From contig JAJRUT010000126.1 of assembly GCA_024277655.1 (NCBI GenBank), forward strand, positions 1 through 44,953: a stretch of DNA of 44,953 nucleotides, written 5' to 3'. The notes beneath the pieces were generated by a model. The model was not told the DNA's origin, searched no databases, and saw only the letters and a list, made by a program, of their open reading frames with translations. The first letter of the stretch is position 1. Every line of letters begins with the position of its first letter. The DNA is from Deltaproteobacteria bacterium (GTDB taxonomy: Bacteria > Desulfobacterota > Desulfobulbia > Desulfobulbales > SURF-16). Of this stretch, positions 25,804-33,243 are shown piece by piece. The position numbers and the translations under genes were made by a program.

Positions 25804-27081
25804 ATGCTAAACGACACCATTAATAAAAGAATTTTTAGGAATATAGGTCTTGGTGGACTCCTTATCTCTGTTCTGGTCGGTCTTGTGGTCTATTCTGTAG
25901 AGCATGGAAAGATTGATGATTATGTGGGGGGATTGGCAGAAGAGGACTCTGTCATGTATGCTAAGTACTATGAGGATTATTATGCCAATCCCTCGGAGAG
26001 CTCCCTTGGTATTTTACAAGACAGGGTTAGTGCCAGTATTGATCCTGACAAATTTATTTTAGTTGAAATTTATGATGAAGATATTCAGCGTCTTATTCTT
26101 GAGTGTATACCAGATATTGCAGAGGTAAAACAGGATCTGGAGACCAATTTTGCTGATTTTAAGATGCAGGGGGAAGTTGCCCACCAGAAGTCGGTTATAA
26201 ATGAAGAGTTATACATCAAGGTCATGTCTCCTCTTCGTGACCTGAGTAGCGCGAAAGTTATTGGTCATTTTGAAGGAATATATCATGTCAGTGAGGTGAA
26301 GATTGCCGCCATCAACCGGCAGATTTTCTTTTATATTGTCCAGTCCATGCTGATTACCATTGTAACCACCATTTTACTCTATCCTATCATATACAAGCAG
26401 AATCAGAAGCTGGCGTTACTCTCAAAAGAGTTATTGCATTCAAATATTAACACCATTAAGTCTTTGGGTAACGCTATTGCCAAGCGGGATAGTGATACTA
26501 ACTCCCATAACTACCGGGTGACAATTTATGCGGTTAAATTGGCGGAGAGGTTACAGGTGGGCCGCAACCAGATGAGAGCCTTGATAAAGGGGGCTTTCCT
26601 CCATGATGTCGGCAAGATTGGTATTAGTGATGCAATCCTCATGAAACCTGGCAAGTTAACTAAAGACGAGTTTGCCGCCATGAAGTTGCATGTCGAGCTG
26701 GGTGTAGAGATTCTCAACCGCAACAGGTGGCTTGAGGATGCAGTAGATGTTGTACTTTTTCACCACGAAAAATTTGACGGTAGTGGCTATATGAAGGGGG
26801 TGGCAGGTGAAAGTATACCCTATAATGCGAGGATATTTGCAATTGTTGATGTCTTTGACGCCCTCACCTCAGCCAGGCCTTATAAGAACGCTTTTTCCAT
26901 TGAGGAGTCTTTATCAATAATGCAGGAAGGGGCAGGGGCGCATTTTGATCCACGACTTCTTAAGACCTTTAGGGGGCTTGCGCAGGATCTGCACAAGCAG
27001 GTAAACTTGCTTAATAATGAACAAAAACTAACCAAATCCCTAGATAAACTTATCGGCAACTATTTCAGTGTAGGGGATTAA
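25804..27081 (+). CDS. Membrane-bound HD-GYP domain protein, probable cyclic-di-GMP phosphodiesterase
   Basis: HD-GYP proteins hydrolyse cyclic di-GMP. The 425-residue protein has a membrane helix at about 14-32, a periplasmic sensing region (about 33-172), and a second helix (about 173-196: IFFYIVQSMLITIVTTILLYPII). The cytoplasmic HD-GYP domain follows, with HD at H267-D268 (FLHDVGKIG), LHVELG at 295-300, H320-H321 and DGSGYMKG at 325-332. The canonical GYP reads GYM here, so the last motif residue is changed. The metal ligands appear intact. It follows ttrA by 143 bp. Its last 42 bp overlap the end of a converging small lipoprotein gene. The signal it senses is unknown. Confidence 0.88.
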   Translation: MLNDTINKRIFRNIGLGGLLISVLVGLVVYSVEHGKIDDYVGGLAEEDSVMYAKYYEDYYANPSESSLGILQDRVSASIDPDKFILVEIYDEDIQRLILECIPDIAEVKQDLETNFADFKMQGEVAHQKSVINEELYIKVMSPLRDLSSAKVIGHFEGIYHVSEVKIAAINRQIFFYIVQSMLITIVTTILLYPIIYKQNQKLALLSKELLHSNINTIKSLGNAIAKRDSDTNSHNYRVTIYAVKLAERLQVGRNQMRALIKGAFLHDVGKIGISDAILMKPGKLTKDEFAAMKLHVELGVEILNRNRWLEDAVDVVLFHHEKFDGSGYMKGVAGESIPYNARIFAIVDVFDALTSARPYKNAFSIEESLSIMQEGAGAHFDPRLLKTFRGLAQDLHKQVNLLNNEQKLTKSLDKLIGNYFSVGD

Positions 27082-27234
27082 TCTGTCAGAGCTTGGTGGG
27101 GTATCCCCATAATTCATTGTTGTTGTCTGGTTGAGCATATGCCCGCCATTATGCCCCCCGTAGTTGCCTCGTCCACAGCCTGCAAAAAGCAGGGCCAAAC
27201 CTAGAATAAGTGCTATTGGTAAAAATATTTTCAT
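27040..27234 (-). CDS. Small lipoprotein of unknown function
   Basis: The 64-residue product has a lipoprotein signal: MKIFLPIALILGLALLFAGC, with Cys20 as the lipidated residue. A short mature part follows that is rich in Gly, Asn and His (GRGNYGGHNGGHML). A strong AGGAG lies 7 nt before the ATG, so I regard it as real despite its size. It lies 83 bp after another small exported-protein gene and is probably in the same sigma-54-driven transcript. Its 3' end overlaps the HD-GYP gene on the other strand. The Gly/His-rich stretch may bind metal; that is a guess from composition. Confidence 0.68.
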   Translation of the reverse strand: MKIFLPIALILGLALLFAGCGRGNYGGHNGGHMLNQTTTMNYGDTPPSSDRLIPYTEIVADKFI

Positions 27235-27317
27235 AATATATCTCCTAAATCTGCTTTAATCTGTTAGCAAAAGACCGTGTGCCACCATGATTCGCATACT
27301 GGGACGGCAAGTTATGT

Positions 27318-27533
27318 TTACCTCTTGAAATATATCCACGTGTCATTATACCTGTCGTAGTACCCCCTTCTGTTTTCTGACAATTTGTTGGGGGTTGTTG
27401 ATGTCTTAACCTCGGTTATTTGGGGCGTCGGAGTCTCTTTTTGCCCTTTGGCGCTTACTGATTGTGTGGCGGCAATAGTAGATCCTAGAAGGGTTACTGT
27501 TACGATAACGATAGCTTTTTTTGAGATGTTCAT
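27318..27533 (-). CDS. Small exported protein of unknown function, sigma-54-controlled
   Basis: From the ATG at 27533 the product is 71 residues with a clear signal peptide (MNISKKAIVIVTVTLLGSTI..., cleavage after SVSA near 28). The mature part is short and Lys/Thr/Pro-rich, ending in an aromatic patch (RRGYYDRYNDTWIYFKR). AGGAGT lies 7 nt before this ATG. A longer reading from 27587 has no such site and would hide the signal peptide. A sigma-54 promoter lies at 27623-27638 with two dyad sites beyond it. I do not recognise the family. Confidence 0.7.
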   Translation of the reverse strand: MNISKKAIVIVTVTLLGSTIAATQSVSAKGQKETPTPQITEVKTSTTPNKLSENRRGYYDRYNDTWIYFKR

Positions 27534-27622
27534 GTTCGTACTCCTGTGTATTTCGTTGGCAGTGGCCAGTAAATTAAGGGTCGGCATTGTGAACCAGGTT
27601 TGTTGGTTGTACTAGGATAAAT

Positions 27623-27638
27623 AGCATTGATCGTGCCA
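27623..27638 (-). promoter_or_regulatory. Sigma-54 promoter A, for the small exported protein/lipoprotein unit
   Basis: Read on the minus strand: TGGCACGATCAATGCT. GG (-24) and GC (-12) are separated by the required 10 bp. Predicted start about 27612, roughly 80 nt before the ATG at 27533. Confidence 0.78.
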
Positions 27639-27736
27639 AACGTGGCTGCGGTTTTATACGGGGAAGTGTAACGATCTGTTTATACGGATGATATGGCGTG
27701 TTTTAAAGAAACACATTGGAGACATCCTGAGTAGGT

Positions 27737-27796
27737 TGTCTCAGAATTAGACAGAGTACATCCTAGTTTATTGTGAGAGTGTCCATTTATGAGGCA
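27737..27796. promoter_or_regulatory. Tandem activator sites for promoter A
   Basis: TGTCT-N7-AGACA at 27737-27753 (centre 27745) and TGTCC-N7-AGGCA at 27780-27796 (centre 27788). The centres are 43 bp apart, and the nearer one is about 120 bp from the -12 GC. The same arrangement occurs at two other promoters in the window. Confidence 0.7.
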
Positions 27797-27843
27797 GTGT
27801 GCAGCGGACATTCTCCTAGGGTGGGTGATGTTATTCTATATAA

Positions 27844-29208
27844 TCAGGACAGGCCGTAATCCTTAATCTTGTTTTGCAGGGTCTGGCGGGCAATACCTAG
27901 CTTTTTTGCCGTTTGAGATTTGTTGCCATTGGTTTGGGCGAGGACGTTTTTAATCATCTCCCGTTCCATATCACGCAGGGTAAGGCCATTACTTGAAACA
28001 GGAAGACTGGTCTCTGTCTGAGTTGTCTTTGGTTGTAGTTGCGGAGGCAGTTCGGCTGGTGTGATCTGTTCTCCATGGCAGAGGATAACGGCTCGTTCCA
28101 TACAATTTTCCAGTTCACGAATATTGCCAGGCCAATCGTGTTGCATCAGGATATTAAGGGACAATGGGTGAATTGAGCGAATATCTTTCTTGTTTTTCTC
28201 TGTGTAACGCTTAAGGAAGAAGTGGCTTAGATCAGGAATATCACTTGTTCGATCCCGCAGGGGGGGGAGAACAACAGGGATAACGCAAAGTCTGAAAAAG
28301 AGATCCTGGCGGAAATCACCAGATTTAACCATGGCCGCAAGATCTCTGTGGCTTGCCACAAGCAGACGAACATCCACTTTGATGACCTTGCTGCCACCAA
28401 GGCGTTCCAGCTCGCCCTCTTGTAACACCCTCAGGATTTTGGCCTGGGTTGGTAAGGTCATATCACCAATTTCATCAAGGAACAGGGTGCCGTTATGGGC
28501 CTGTTCAAAACGACCTTTACGTTGCTCAGAGGCCCCGGTGAAGGCTCCTTTTTCATGACCAAAAAGTTCACTTTCAAGAAGATTGTCATGTAATGCCGCA
28601 CAGTTAACCTTGATAAAGGGTTTGTCTTTACGTAAACTGTTTTCGTGAATTGCCCCGGCAATAAGCTCTTTTCCGGTACCAGACTCCCCACCAATCAGCA
28701 CCGTGGCATCAGACGGTGCCACCATACTTAGAGTGGCAAACATATCCTGCATGGCCTTACTCTGGCCAATAATATTGGTAAATGAGAAGTGTTGATGTAG
28801 TCTCTCTTTAAGTTGTTTATTCTCCTGCTTTAGATCTTCAACGTGCAAAGCCTTGGCAATCACAATTTCAAGCTCATCGGTGTCGATTGGTTTGGTCACA
28901 TAGTCAAAGGCTCCACGGCGCATGGCAACAACAGCGGTCTCCACCGAAGAGAAGGCGGTAATAACAATAACCGGCACCAGGTTGCCCGCCTCTTTTAGGG
29001 CAGTTAAGGTGGCTAGGCCATCCATCCGTGCCATTTTCATATCAAGGAGGATAATGTCGATTTGGTGTTCGTCGATAATATCTAAAACCTGATCGCCATC
29101 GTCGGCCTCAATAATTGCAAACCCGTCACCGGCAAGGTTTGCCTTGAGCATGGTTCTATGGGCCCTATCATCATCCACAAGGAGTATGGTTCTCTTTCTT
29201 TCAGCCAT
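27844..29208 (-). CDS. Sigma-54-dependent response regulator, NtrC family (ZraR/HydG-like)
   Basis: This 454-residue activator has three domains. The receiver has phospho-acceptor Asp56 (DIILLDMKMARMDG) and acidic pocket VDDD. The AAA+ domain has Walker A GGESGTGKE and the sigma-54 contact loop GAFTGA (KGAFTGASEQRKGRFEQA), plus Walker B GTLFLDEIGD. The C-terminal Fis-type helix-turn-helix is NGNKSQTAKKLGIARQTLQNKIKDYG. It follows its sensor kinase by 15 bp. Three sigma-54 promoters with a shared dyad lie within about 6 kb on both sides, making this the prime candidate to bind that dyad. Similarity to the zinc-responsive ZraR is by domain layout and setting only; the signal is not known. Confidence 0.93.
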   Translation of the reverse strand: MAERKRTILLVDDDRAHRTMLKANLAGDGFAIIEADDGDQVLDIIDEHQIDIILLDMKMARMDGLATLTALKEAGNLVPVIVITAFSSVETAVVAMRRGAFDYVTKPIDTDELEIVIAKALHVEDLKQENKQLKERLHQHFSFTNIIGQSKAMQDMFATLSMVAPSDATVLIGGESGTGKELIAGAIHENSLRKDKPFIKVNCAALHDNLLESELFGHEKGAFTGASEQRKGRFEQAHNGTLFLDEIGDMTLPTQAKILRVLQEGELERLGGSKVIKVDVRLLVASHRDLAAMVKSGDFRQDLFFRLCVIPVVLPPLRDRTSDIPDLSHFFLKRYTEKNKKDIRSIHPLSLNILMQHDWPGNIRELENCMERAVILCHGEQITPAELPPQLQPKTTQTETSLPVSSNGLTLRDMEREMIKNVLAQTNGNKSQTAKKLGIARQTLQNKIKDYGLS

Positions 29209-29223
29209 TATTTAATCCTTTTT

Positions 29224-30891
29224 TTAGGCGTTGCTAAAAATAATATCAATTCTAGTACCGTGCCCTGGCGAAGATGTCACTTCAAAATAACCATGATGAC
29301 TTTCTATAATTTGATGACTCACAGCAAGACCAAGGCCGGTACCTGTTTTTTTGGTGGTAAAAAATGGGTCGAACATCCGCTCCCTTTCGTCAGCCGTCAT
29401 TCCCTTGCCGGTGTCCTGCACCCATAATCTGAGACCTTTGCCATCTTGTACGGCGCCAAGCTCAATGCAACCATCTTTAAGAGTTACTTCCATGCTGTTT
29501 TTTATAAGATTTATTAAGACCTGGAGGAGGAGATCCGGGTCAGCCTGCATGGTTAAATCGGTTGAGCATTCTATTCTTAATCCTTTTTGCTGAGCTATAA
29601 AATCTTGTTCCAGTAAATTATGGGTCTTGTTTAACAGGGAGCAGAGACAAATCTCCTGCATCTCAGGTTCGCGCGGCCGGGCAAATTGCAGTAGGGCGGA
29701 TATCGTATAATTTAAGCGATCCACTTCGCCAATCATAAGTTCCGCATATTCTCGGCCATCGTCACCTTTATTAAACTGCTTACTGAAGAATTGGGCAAAA
29801 CCCCGCAGAGTTCCCAGTGGGTTTCTGATCTCGTGGGCAATGCCTGCTGCCATTTGTCCAAGGGCTGCAAGGCGTCTGGATCGTTCAAGTTGTCGTTCTA
29901 TGGCACGAATATCACGCATGTCACGCAGGATAAGAACGGTGCCGATATTTTTACTATCCTCATTTAGCAGGTTTGAACTGCTGACATTAACCGGGATAAT
30001 GTCACCGTTTTCATGGGGGAAGTCGAAGGGTTGGTCTCGCAGAGGTTGTTTTATGGTAATGAGCGCCTGGGATAACTCGGCAAACACCTCGCTTATCTCG
30101 GCATTATGGAGTGAAGAAAACCTAGTTCCAGCAAGGTTAATGGCCTCCTCATTAAAGGATACAATCTTATTTTCCCGGTTTAGGGTAAGAAGTCCTGCGG
30201 GCATACTACGAATAACGTTTTCGGTATACAGTTGCAGGTTGGCAAGCCTGGTTCTCGCGACCCGCATGCCATGGTAAAGGTACAGAAAATACAAACAGGT
30301 GCAACTCAGCAGGAACAGAAGGCCGCCCATAAGCAGACGGTGGCGGACATCCTCCTGTCTGGCATGATTAAAATCTGTGGTTTGGAGGCCTATATAGATG
30401 AGATAGTTCCCGGGGATTTTTTCAGTATATTTGCCACTATTATGAAAAGGCTTGAAGGGGGCGATAAGTTCAAAGATCTCCGCATTCTCCATCAGGGCTG
30501 TATAGGGTGTTAGTCTGGTCTGTATTTCTCCAGGGTCTGGACGGTTGCTGGTGTTAAGCCAATTCCCAGCTGTGGTGATAACACGGTTGTTTTCATCGAC
30601 TATTCGAATATAGGCAATGGCGTTGGTGATTGAGTGTTCATCCACCAAGGCGTTTAAGGGGTTTTCCTGGGTTTGGTCGTGGTGCAATAATATTGTCCCA
30701 GCGCTGGATTCCAGGATCTTGATTAGAGCAAGGCCCTCTTTTAGCAGGAACGATTCCATGATCTCCTGTTCCCTGCGAATATTGTTGGTGGTCATGATGG
30801 CCAGGATATTGGCCAGTAAAATGCTTGCCAGTAAAAGGCCAAGGGCTATTTTAGATATTTTAAATGGTTGTTTTTCCTTGGGTAACATCAA
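29224..30891 (-). CDS. Membrane sensor histidine kinase with PAS domain (ZraS/HydH-like)
   Basis: This is the 555-residue partner of the downstream regulator. A first membrane helix (about 14-33, KIALGLLLASILLANILAIM) and a second (about 188-208, LLMGGLLFLLSCTCLYFLYLY) enclose a periplasmic sensor domain of about 150 residues. A PAS domain follows (about 222-330), then the HisKA dimerisation helix with the phosphorylated His in GIAHEIRNPLGTLRG. The ATPase domain has the N box LINLIKNSME, G1 VQDTGKGM and G2 GTGLGLAVSHQII. It is transcribed first, the regulator second. The upstream region is shared with the divergent small membrane-protein gene and contains dyad sites, so autoregulation is possible. 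Confidence 0.92.
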   Translation of the reverse strand: MMLPKEKQPFKISKIALGLLLASILLANILAIMTTNNIRREQEIMESFLLKEGLALIKILESSAGTILLHHDQTQENPLNALVDEHSITNAIAYIRIVDENNRVITTAGNWLNTSNRPDPGEIQTRLTPYTALMENAEIFELIAPFKPFHNSGKYTEKIPGNYLIYIGLQTTDFNHARQEDVRHRLLMGGLLFLLSCTCLYFLYLYHGMRVARTRLANLQLYTENVIRSMPAGLLTLNRENKIVSFNEEAINLAGTRFSSLHNAEISEVFAELSQALITIKQPLRDQPFDFPHENGDIIPVNVSSSNLLNEDSKNIGTVLILRDMRDIRAIERQLERSRRLAALGQMAAGIAHEIRNPLGTLRGFAQFFSKQFNKGDDGREYAELMIGEVDRLNYTISALLQFARPREPEMQEICLCSLLNKTHNLLEQDFIAQQKGLRIECSTDLTMQADPDLLLQVLINLIKNSMEVTLKDGCIELGAVQDGKGLRLWVQDTGKGMTADERERMFDPFFTTKKTGTGLGLAVSHQIIESHHGYFEVTSSPGHGTRIDIIFSNA

Positions 30892-30976
30892 GTTGCTCCT
30901 CTGTTTTTGTTACACTTTTGGTGCAAAGGAAAAGTCTCTCTCTGATTATTGCAACTCTTTAGGAGTCTTGCCTGAC

Positions 30977-31036
30977 TGTATAGCAATAGGACACCGTATT
31001 ACTCTTTTGTTTGTCAAACTGACCAAGATTTAGACA
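30977..31036. promoter_or_regulatory. Tandem activator sites for promoter B
   Basis: TGTAT-N7-GGACA at 30977-30993 (centre 30985) and TGACC-N7-AGACA at 31020-31036 (centre 31028). These are weaker matches to TGTCT-N7-AGACA but have the same 43-bp centre spacing, with the nearer site about 123 bp from the -12 GC. They lie between the divergent kinase gene and the small membrane-protein gene. Confidence 0.5.
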
Positions 31037-31137
31037 TTCAAAACTTGGCGTTCTCGTGGAAAATAAATATAAAAACTATCTGTAACTCAATGATATTAAA
31101 AGGAATTGTTTTTTTGTATCCAGGCTGATAGCAAGTT

Positions 31138-31153
31138 TGGCACGGTGCCTGCT
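31138..31153 (+). promoter_or_regulatory. Sigma-54 promoter B, for the small membrane protein/PilZ-like unit
   Basis: TGGCACGGTGCCTGCT with GG at 31139-31140 and GC at 31151-31152, ten bases between. Predicted start about 31164, roughly 48 nt before the ATG at 31212. Apart from this promoter and the dyad sites I see nothing else in the 30892-31211 gap. Confidence 0.78.
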
Positions 31154-31211
31154 CTTAGCATAAAACAACAGGGCAATAATGCTTGCTAAATTAAACAATG
31201 AGGAAATGATC

Positions 31212-31439
31212 ATGGACAATACAAAAGAAATCACAAAAAAAGCCAGTCAGGTTAGAACCGTTATCTCTGTAGCCATGCCAACCGTTGGCGAGCGTTTGAG
31301 TCTAAGTGTCCTGGTTCTTACCCTGGGCTCTGCCAGCCTCGTCAGTCTCTGGAGTTTTGCAGGTCTTATCGGAGCCGTCATCAGCAGTGGCCCGGTTGGT
31401 GTAGTTAGTGGTCTGATCACTGCCCTCACCGGGATATAG
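31212..31439 (+). CDS. Small hydrophobic membrane protein of unknown function
   Basis: From the ATG at 31212 the product is 75 residues. It has a charged start (MDNTKEITKKASQVRTVISVAMP) and a long hydrophobic, Gly/Ser/Val-rich tail of one or two membrane helices (LSLSVLVLTLGSASLVSLW, then AGLIGAVISSGPVGVVSGLITALTGI). GAGGAAA lies 6-7 nt before this ATG. An in-frame ATG at 31206 is too close to it, and the frame open from 31179 lacks a site. It is directly downstream of sigma-54 promoter B and 60 bp before the PilZ-like gene. I do not recognise a family; the tail is reminiscent of small stress-induced membrane peptides, which is only an impression. Confidence 0.65.
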   Translation: MDNTKEITKKASQVRTVISVAMPTVGERLSLSVLVLTLGSASLVSLWSFAGLIGAVISSGPVGVVSGLITALTGI

Positions 31440-31499
31440 TTTGATAATTTCACTTAGGTGTATCCCCCCACTTATATTGCCAGGCAGGGAGAAGTTGCG

Positions 31500-31880
31500 A
31501 TGACCAAATTTAATGAAAACAGAGTTGATGTGGTACTCGCAATCACTATTGGCGCCGGAAACTTGATTTTTGAGGGTACGGTAGCCAATATATCAGCACA
31601 TGGTTTCAAGGTTATCGGCCTTCCCTTGCGCTTTGATCCTCAGGAGAAGAATATACAGACTATAATTGCCACTCATCAGGGGAATTTCAGACTGAAGGTT
31701 CAGGTGCGATGGCTGATAGTTACTAACCAGACACTAGAAGTTGGTTTTGAAATAATAAATCATGGTGATAATTGGCTACAGTTTATTGAAGGGCTTGAAC
31801 CTCAAATTCCTCCTCTGCCAGGAAAGTTACTGCCTCCTGCTGCGTTTACGATAAATCCATCGGTCTATTCTGGAGTGTAA
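31500..31880 (+). CDS. PilZ-like domain protein
   Basis: The 126-residue product starts at the ATG at 31500 behind GGGAG. It looks like a single PilZ-type beta-barrel: EGTVANISAHGFKVIGLPL carries the D/N-x-S-x-x-G motif, followed by strands NFRLKVQVRWLIVTNQTLEVGFEI and the end FIEGL. PilZ domains bind cyclic di-GMP through an RxxxR and a D/NxSxxG motif. Here the N-terminal arginine motif is reduced to NRVDVV, so binding is uncertain. It is the second gene after sigma-54 promoter B. The HD-GYP protein about 4.4 kb away may belong to the same second-messenger circuit. Confidence 0.62.
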   Translation: MTKFNENRVDVVLAITIGAGNLIFEGTVANISAHGFKVIGLPLRFDPQEKNIQTIIATHQGNFRLKVQVRWLIVTNQTLEVGFEIINHGDNWLQFIEGLEPQIPPLPGKLLPPAAFTINPSVYSGV

Positions 31881-31924
31881 TAGCAGTGCAGAATAGACCA
31901 ATGAGCTCCAGTTGTAATCGCTAA

Positions 31925-32503
31925 TTAATGTTGGTCTGCTCCGCCATGGGTATGGGCGGAGTGATCCAGATCTCCTGAATATGTACCATTTGCAAGATTA
32001 ATCGTTTTGGTGGCCCGGTACTTATGCCGTGAACGCAGGTTGTCGCGCCCGGCACCGTAGGCAAAGATAATCTTTGTGTCAGCATCTGGCTGAATCACAC
32101 TATCTTCAGGGTCTCCGGAGTTAAGGGGAATGGTGAACTCCAGGGTTGTAACCCCGGCAATCTCTGAGCCGGTCTGGTTTGTGATATTGTTGTTCTTATC
32201 TTTTCTGTGGCCTGTTTCTCTAAAGCCAAAGTCATCACTTATTACAACTTCATCTTTTGTGACATAGCCAATAATGATATTGGCGTCTTGCATGCGGTTG
32301 CTTGGGTTGAAGCCCACCGCAACCCAGCCTGTGGTTTTTGCCCTAATCTTGATATCAAGATTAGGGCCATTGACCGTCCAGGCAAAGGTCATGTTGTCAT
32401 CTTGCATTTCATGGTCATACTCCCTGGCAAAAGCGTTATTTAGAGGGATAGCAAGCAGGAGGCTGAGGGTTAGGATAATGGAAATTTTGTTTAGTACTGG
32501 CAT
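31925..32503 (-). CDS. Exported DOMON-domain protein
   Basis: The 192-residue protein has a signal peptide (about 1-26, ending NNAFA) and then a DOMON-type beta-sandwich (about 35-170): MTFAWTVNGPNLDIKIRAKTTGWVAVGFNP, DANIIIGYV, TLEFTIPLNSGDP, KIIFAYGAG. DOMON domains bind haem or sugars and often act in extracytoplasmic redox chains. The tail is His-rich (DHSAHTHGGADQH) and may bind metal. It is the second gene after a DUF2231 membrane protein, 53 bp downstream, and converges on the PilZ-like gene with 44 bp between. Confidence 0.78.
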   Translation of the reverse strand: MPVLNKISIILTLSLLLAIPLNNAFAREYDHEMQDDNMTFAWTVNGPNLDIKIRAKTTGWVAVGFNPSNRMQDANIIIGYVTKDEVVISDDFGFRETGHRKDKNNNITNQTGSEIAGVTTLEFTIPLNSGDPEDSVIQPDADTKIIFAYGAGRDNLRSRHKYRATKTINLANGTYSGDLDHSAHTHGGADQH

Positions 32504-32556
32504 GACTTGTCCTTTGTTTTAGTTTGATCTTTTTCGCAATACGAAGTGGGCTGTTT

Positions 32557-32979
32557 TTAGCCGTATAGGAGTTGCCCCCCTGAAAAGCCAAGGCCTATGG
32601 CTGTAAAGAGACAGACAATATAGATTAGTAGCATGGCTTTTGCGGGTCGTTTGTCGCGGCCCATTTTTACTGCCAGGGTAAGTCCCGTTGTCAGGACCAC
32701 GGCGAGTACCATCTTAATGATGATAAGGGTTTCATATCTGCCATCGAAACTATGTTGCCAATCCAACATTCCGGCAAGTGCGGTGGGAATAACAAAGAGA
32801 AGACCGAGGACTGAGCAGTGAAAGGCCGATCTGGAAAAATTCTTGTCCGGCCACTTCAGGGCCGCAATTCCAAAAAAGAAAGAGCCCATAACCATGCCCA
32901 TAGGGATATGGGTCAGGGCCGGATGGAGTGGGTGATTAAATCCCACTTGGCTTAATAATGTGTAGATAGATTCAATCAT
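32557..32979 (-). CDS. DUF2231-type four-helix membrane protein
   Basis: The 140-residue protein has about four membrane helices and the family's N-terminal HPLHPALTHIPMGMVMGSFFFGIAAL, with paired His residues that could bind haem. Later helices are FHCSVLGLLFVIPTALAGMLDW, IIIKMVLAVVLTTGLTLAV and AMLLIYIVCLFTAIGLGFSGG. It precedes the exported DOMON gene. The pair suggests a small membrane redox module (b-type haem protein plus periplasmic partner), which is inference from these domain types. A sigma-70 promoter lies 55 bp upstream. Confidence 0.75.
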   Translation of the reverse strand: MIESIYTLLSQVGFNHPLHPALTHIPMGMVMGSFFFGIAALKWPDKNFSRSAFHCSVLGLLFVIPTALAGMLDWQHSFDGRYETLIIIKMVLAVVLTTGLTLAVKMGRDKRPAKAMLLIYIVCLFTAIGLGFSGGQLLYG

Positions 32980-33033
32980 CGGTCTAATGCCTCATTTTGT
33001 TCTGGTGGATAACAGCAAAGAGCAGACAACAAC

Positions 33034-33062
33034 AGTACAGCTTACCCCATGGCAATTGTCAA
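33034..33062 (-). promoter_or_regulatory. Sigma-70-type promoter of the DUF2231-DOMON unit
   Basis: On the minus strand: TTGACA (33062-33057), 17-bp spacer, TGTACT (33039-33034); predicted start about 33028. The dyad at 33086-33102 lies just upstream, so the regulator bound there could also affect this divergent promoter. Confidence 0.6.
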
Positions 33063-33085
33063 ATATTATTATTGAGAATGTTTGC

Positions 33086-33145
33086 TGTCTAAAAATAAGA
33101 CAGTTTTCCCCCGCGAGCCAGCTCGCACTGTCTATAATTTAGGCA
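33086..33145. promoter_or_regulatory. Tandem activator sites for promoter C
   Basis: TGTCT-N7-AGACA at 33086-33102 (centre 33094; the arms extend to CTGTCT/AGACAG) and TGTCT-N7-AGGCA at 33129-33145 (centre 33137). Centres are 43 bp apart, the nearer about 120 bp from the -12 GC. Confidence 0.7.
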
Positions 33146-33202
33146 TGTGGCAACACCTTTTACCTCTGCAAATCATTTTTTTGCCCCCTTAACTCCATAC
33201 TT

Positions 33203-33238
33203 TGTTGTTTATTCTAGTGCTTTGTAGAATAAACAACA
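33203..33238. repeat. Perfect 14-bp inverted repeat just upstream of promoter C
   Basis: TGTTGTTTATTCTA (33203-33216), 8-base loop, TAGAATAAACAACA (33225-33238). It ends 5 bp before the -24 box. There is no T run after it and no upstream plus-strand gene to terminate, so a protein-binding site is more likely than a terminator. Confidence 0.6.
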
Positions 33239-33243
33239 TATTA

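Noticed and set aside
33203..33238. The 14-bp inverted repeat as an intrinsic terminator
   Set aside because: No T run follows on either strand and no gene reads into it from the plus side.
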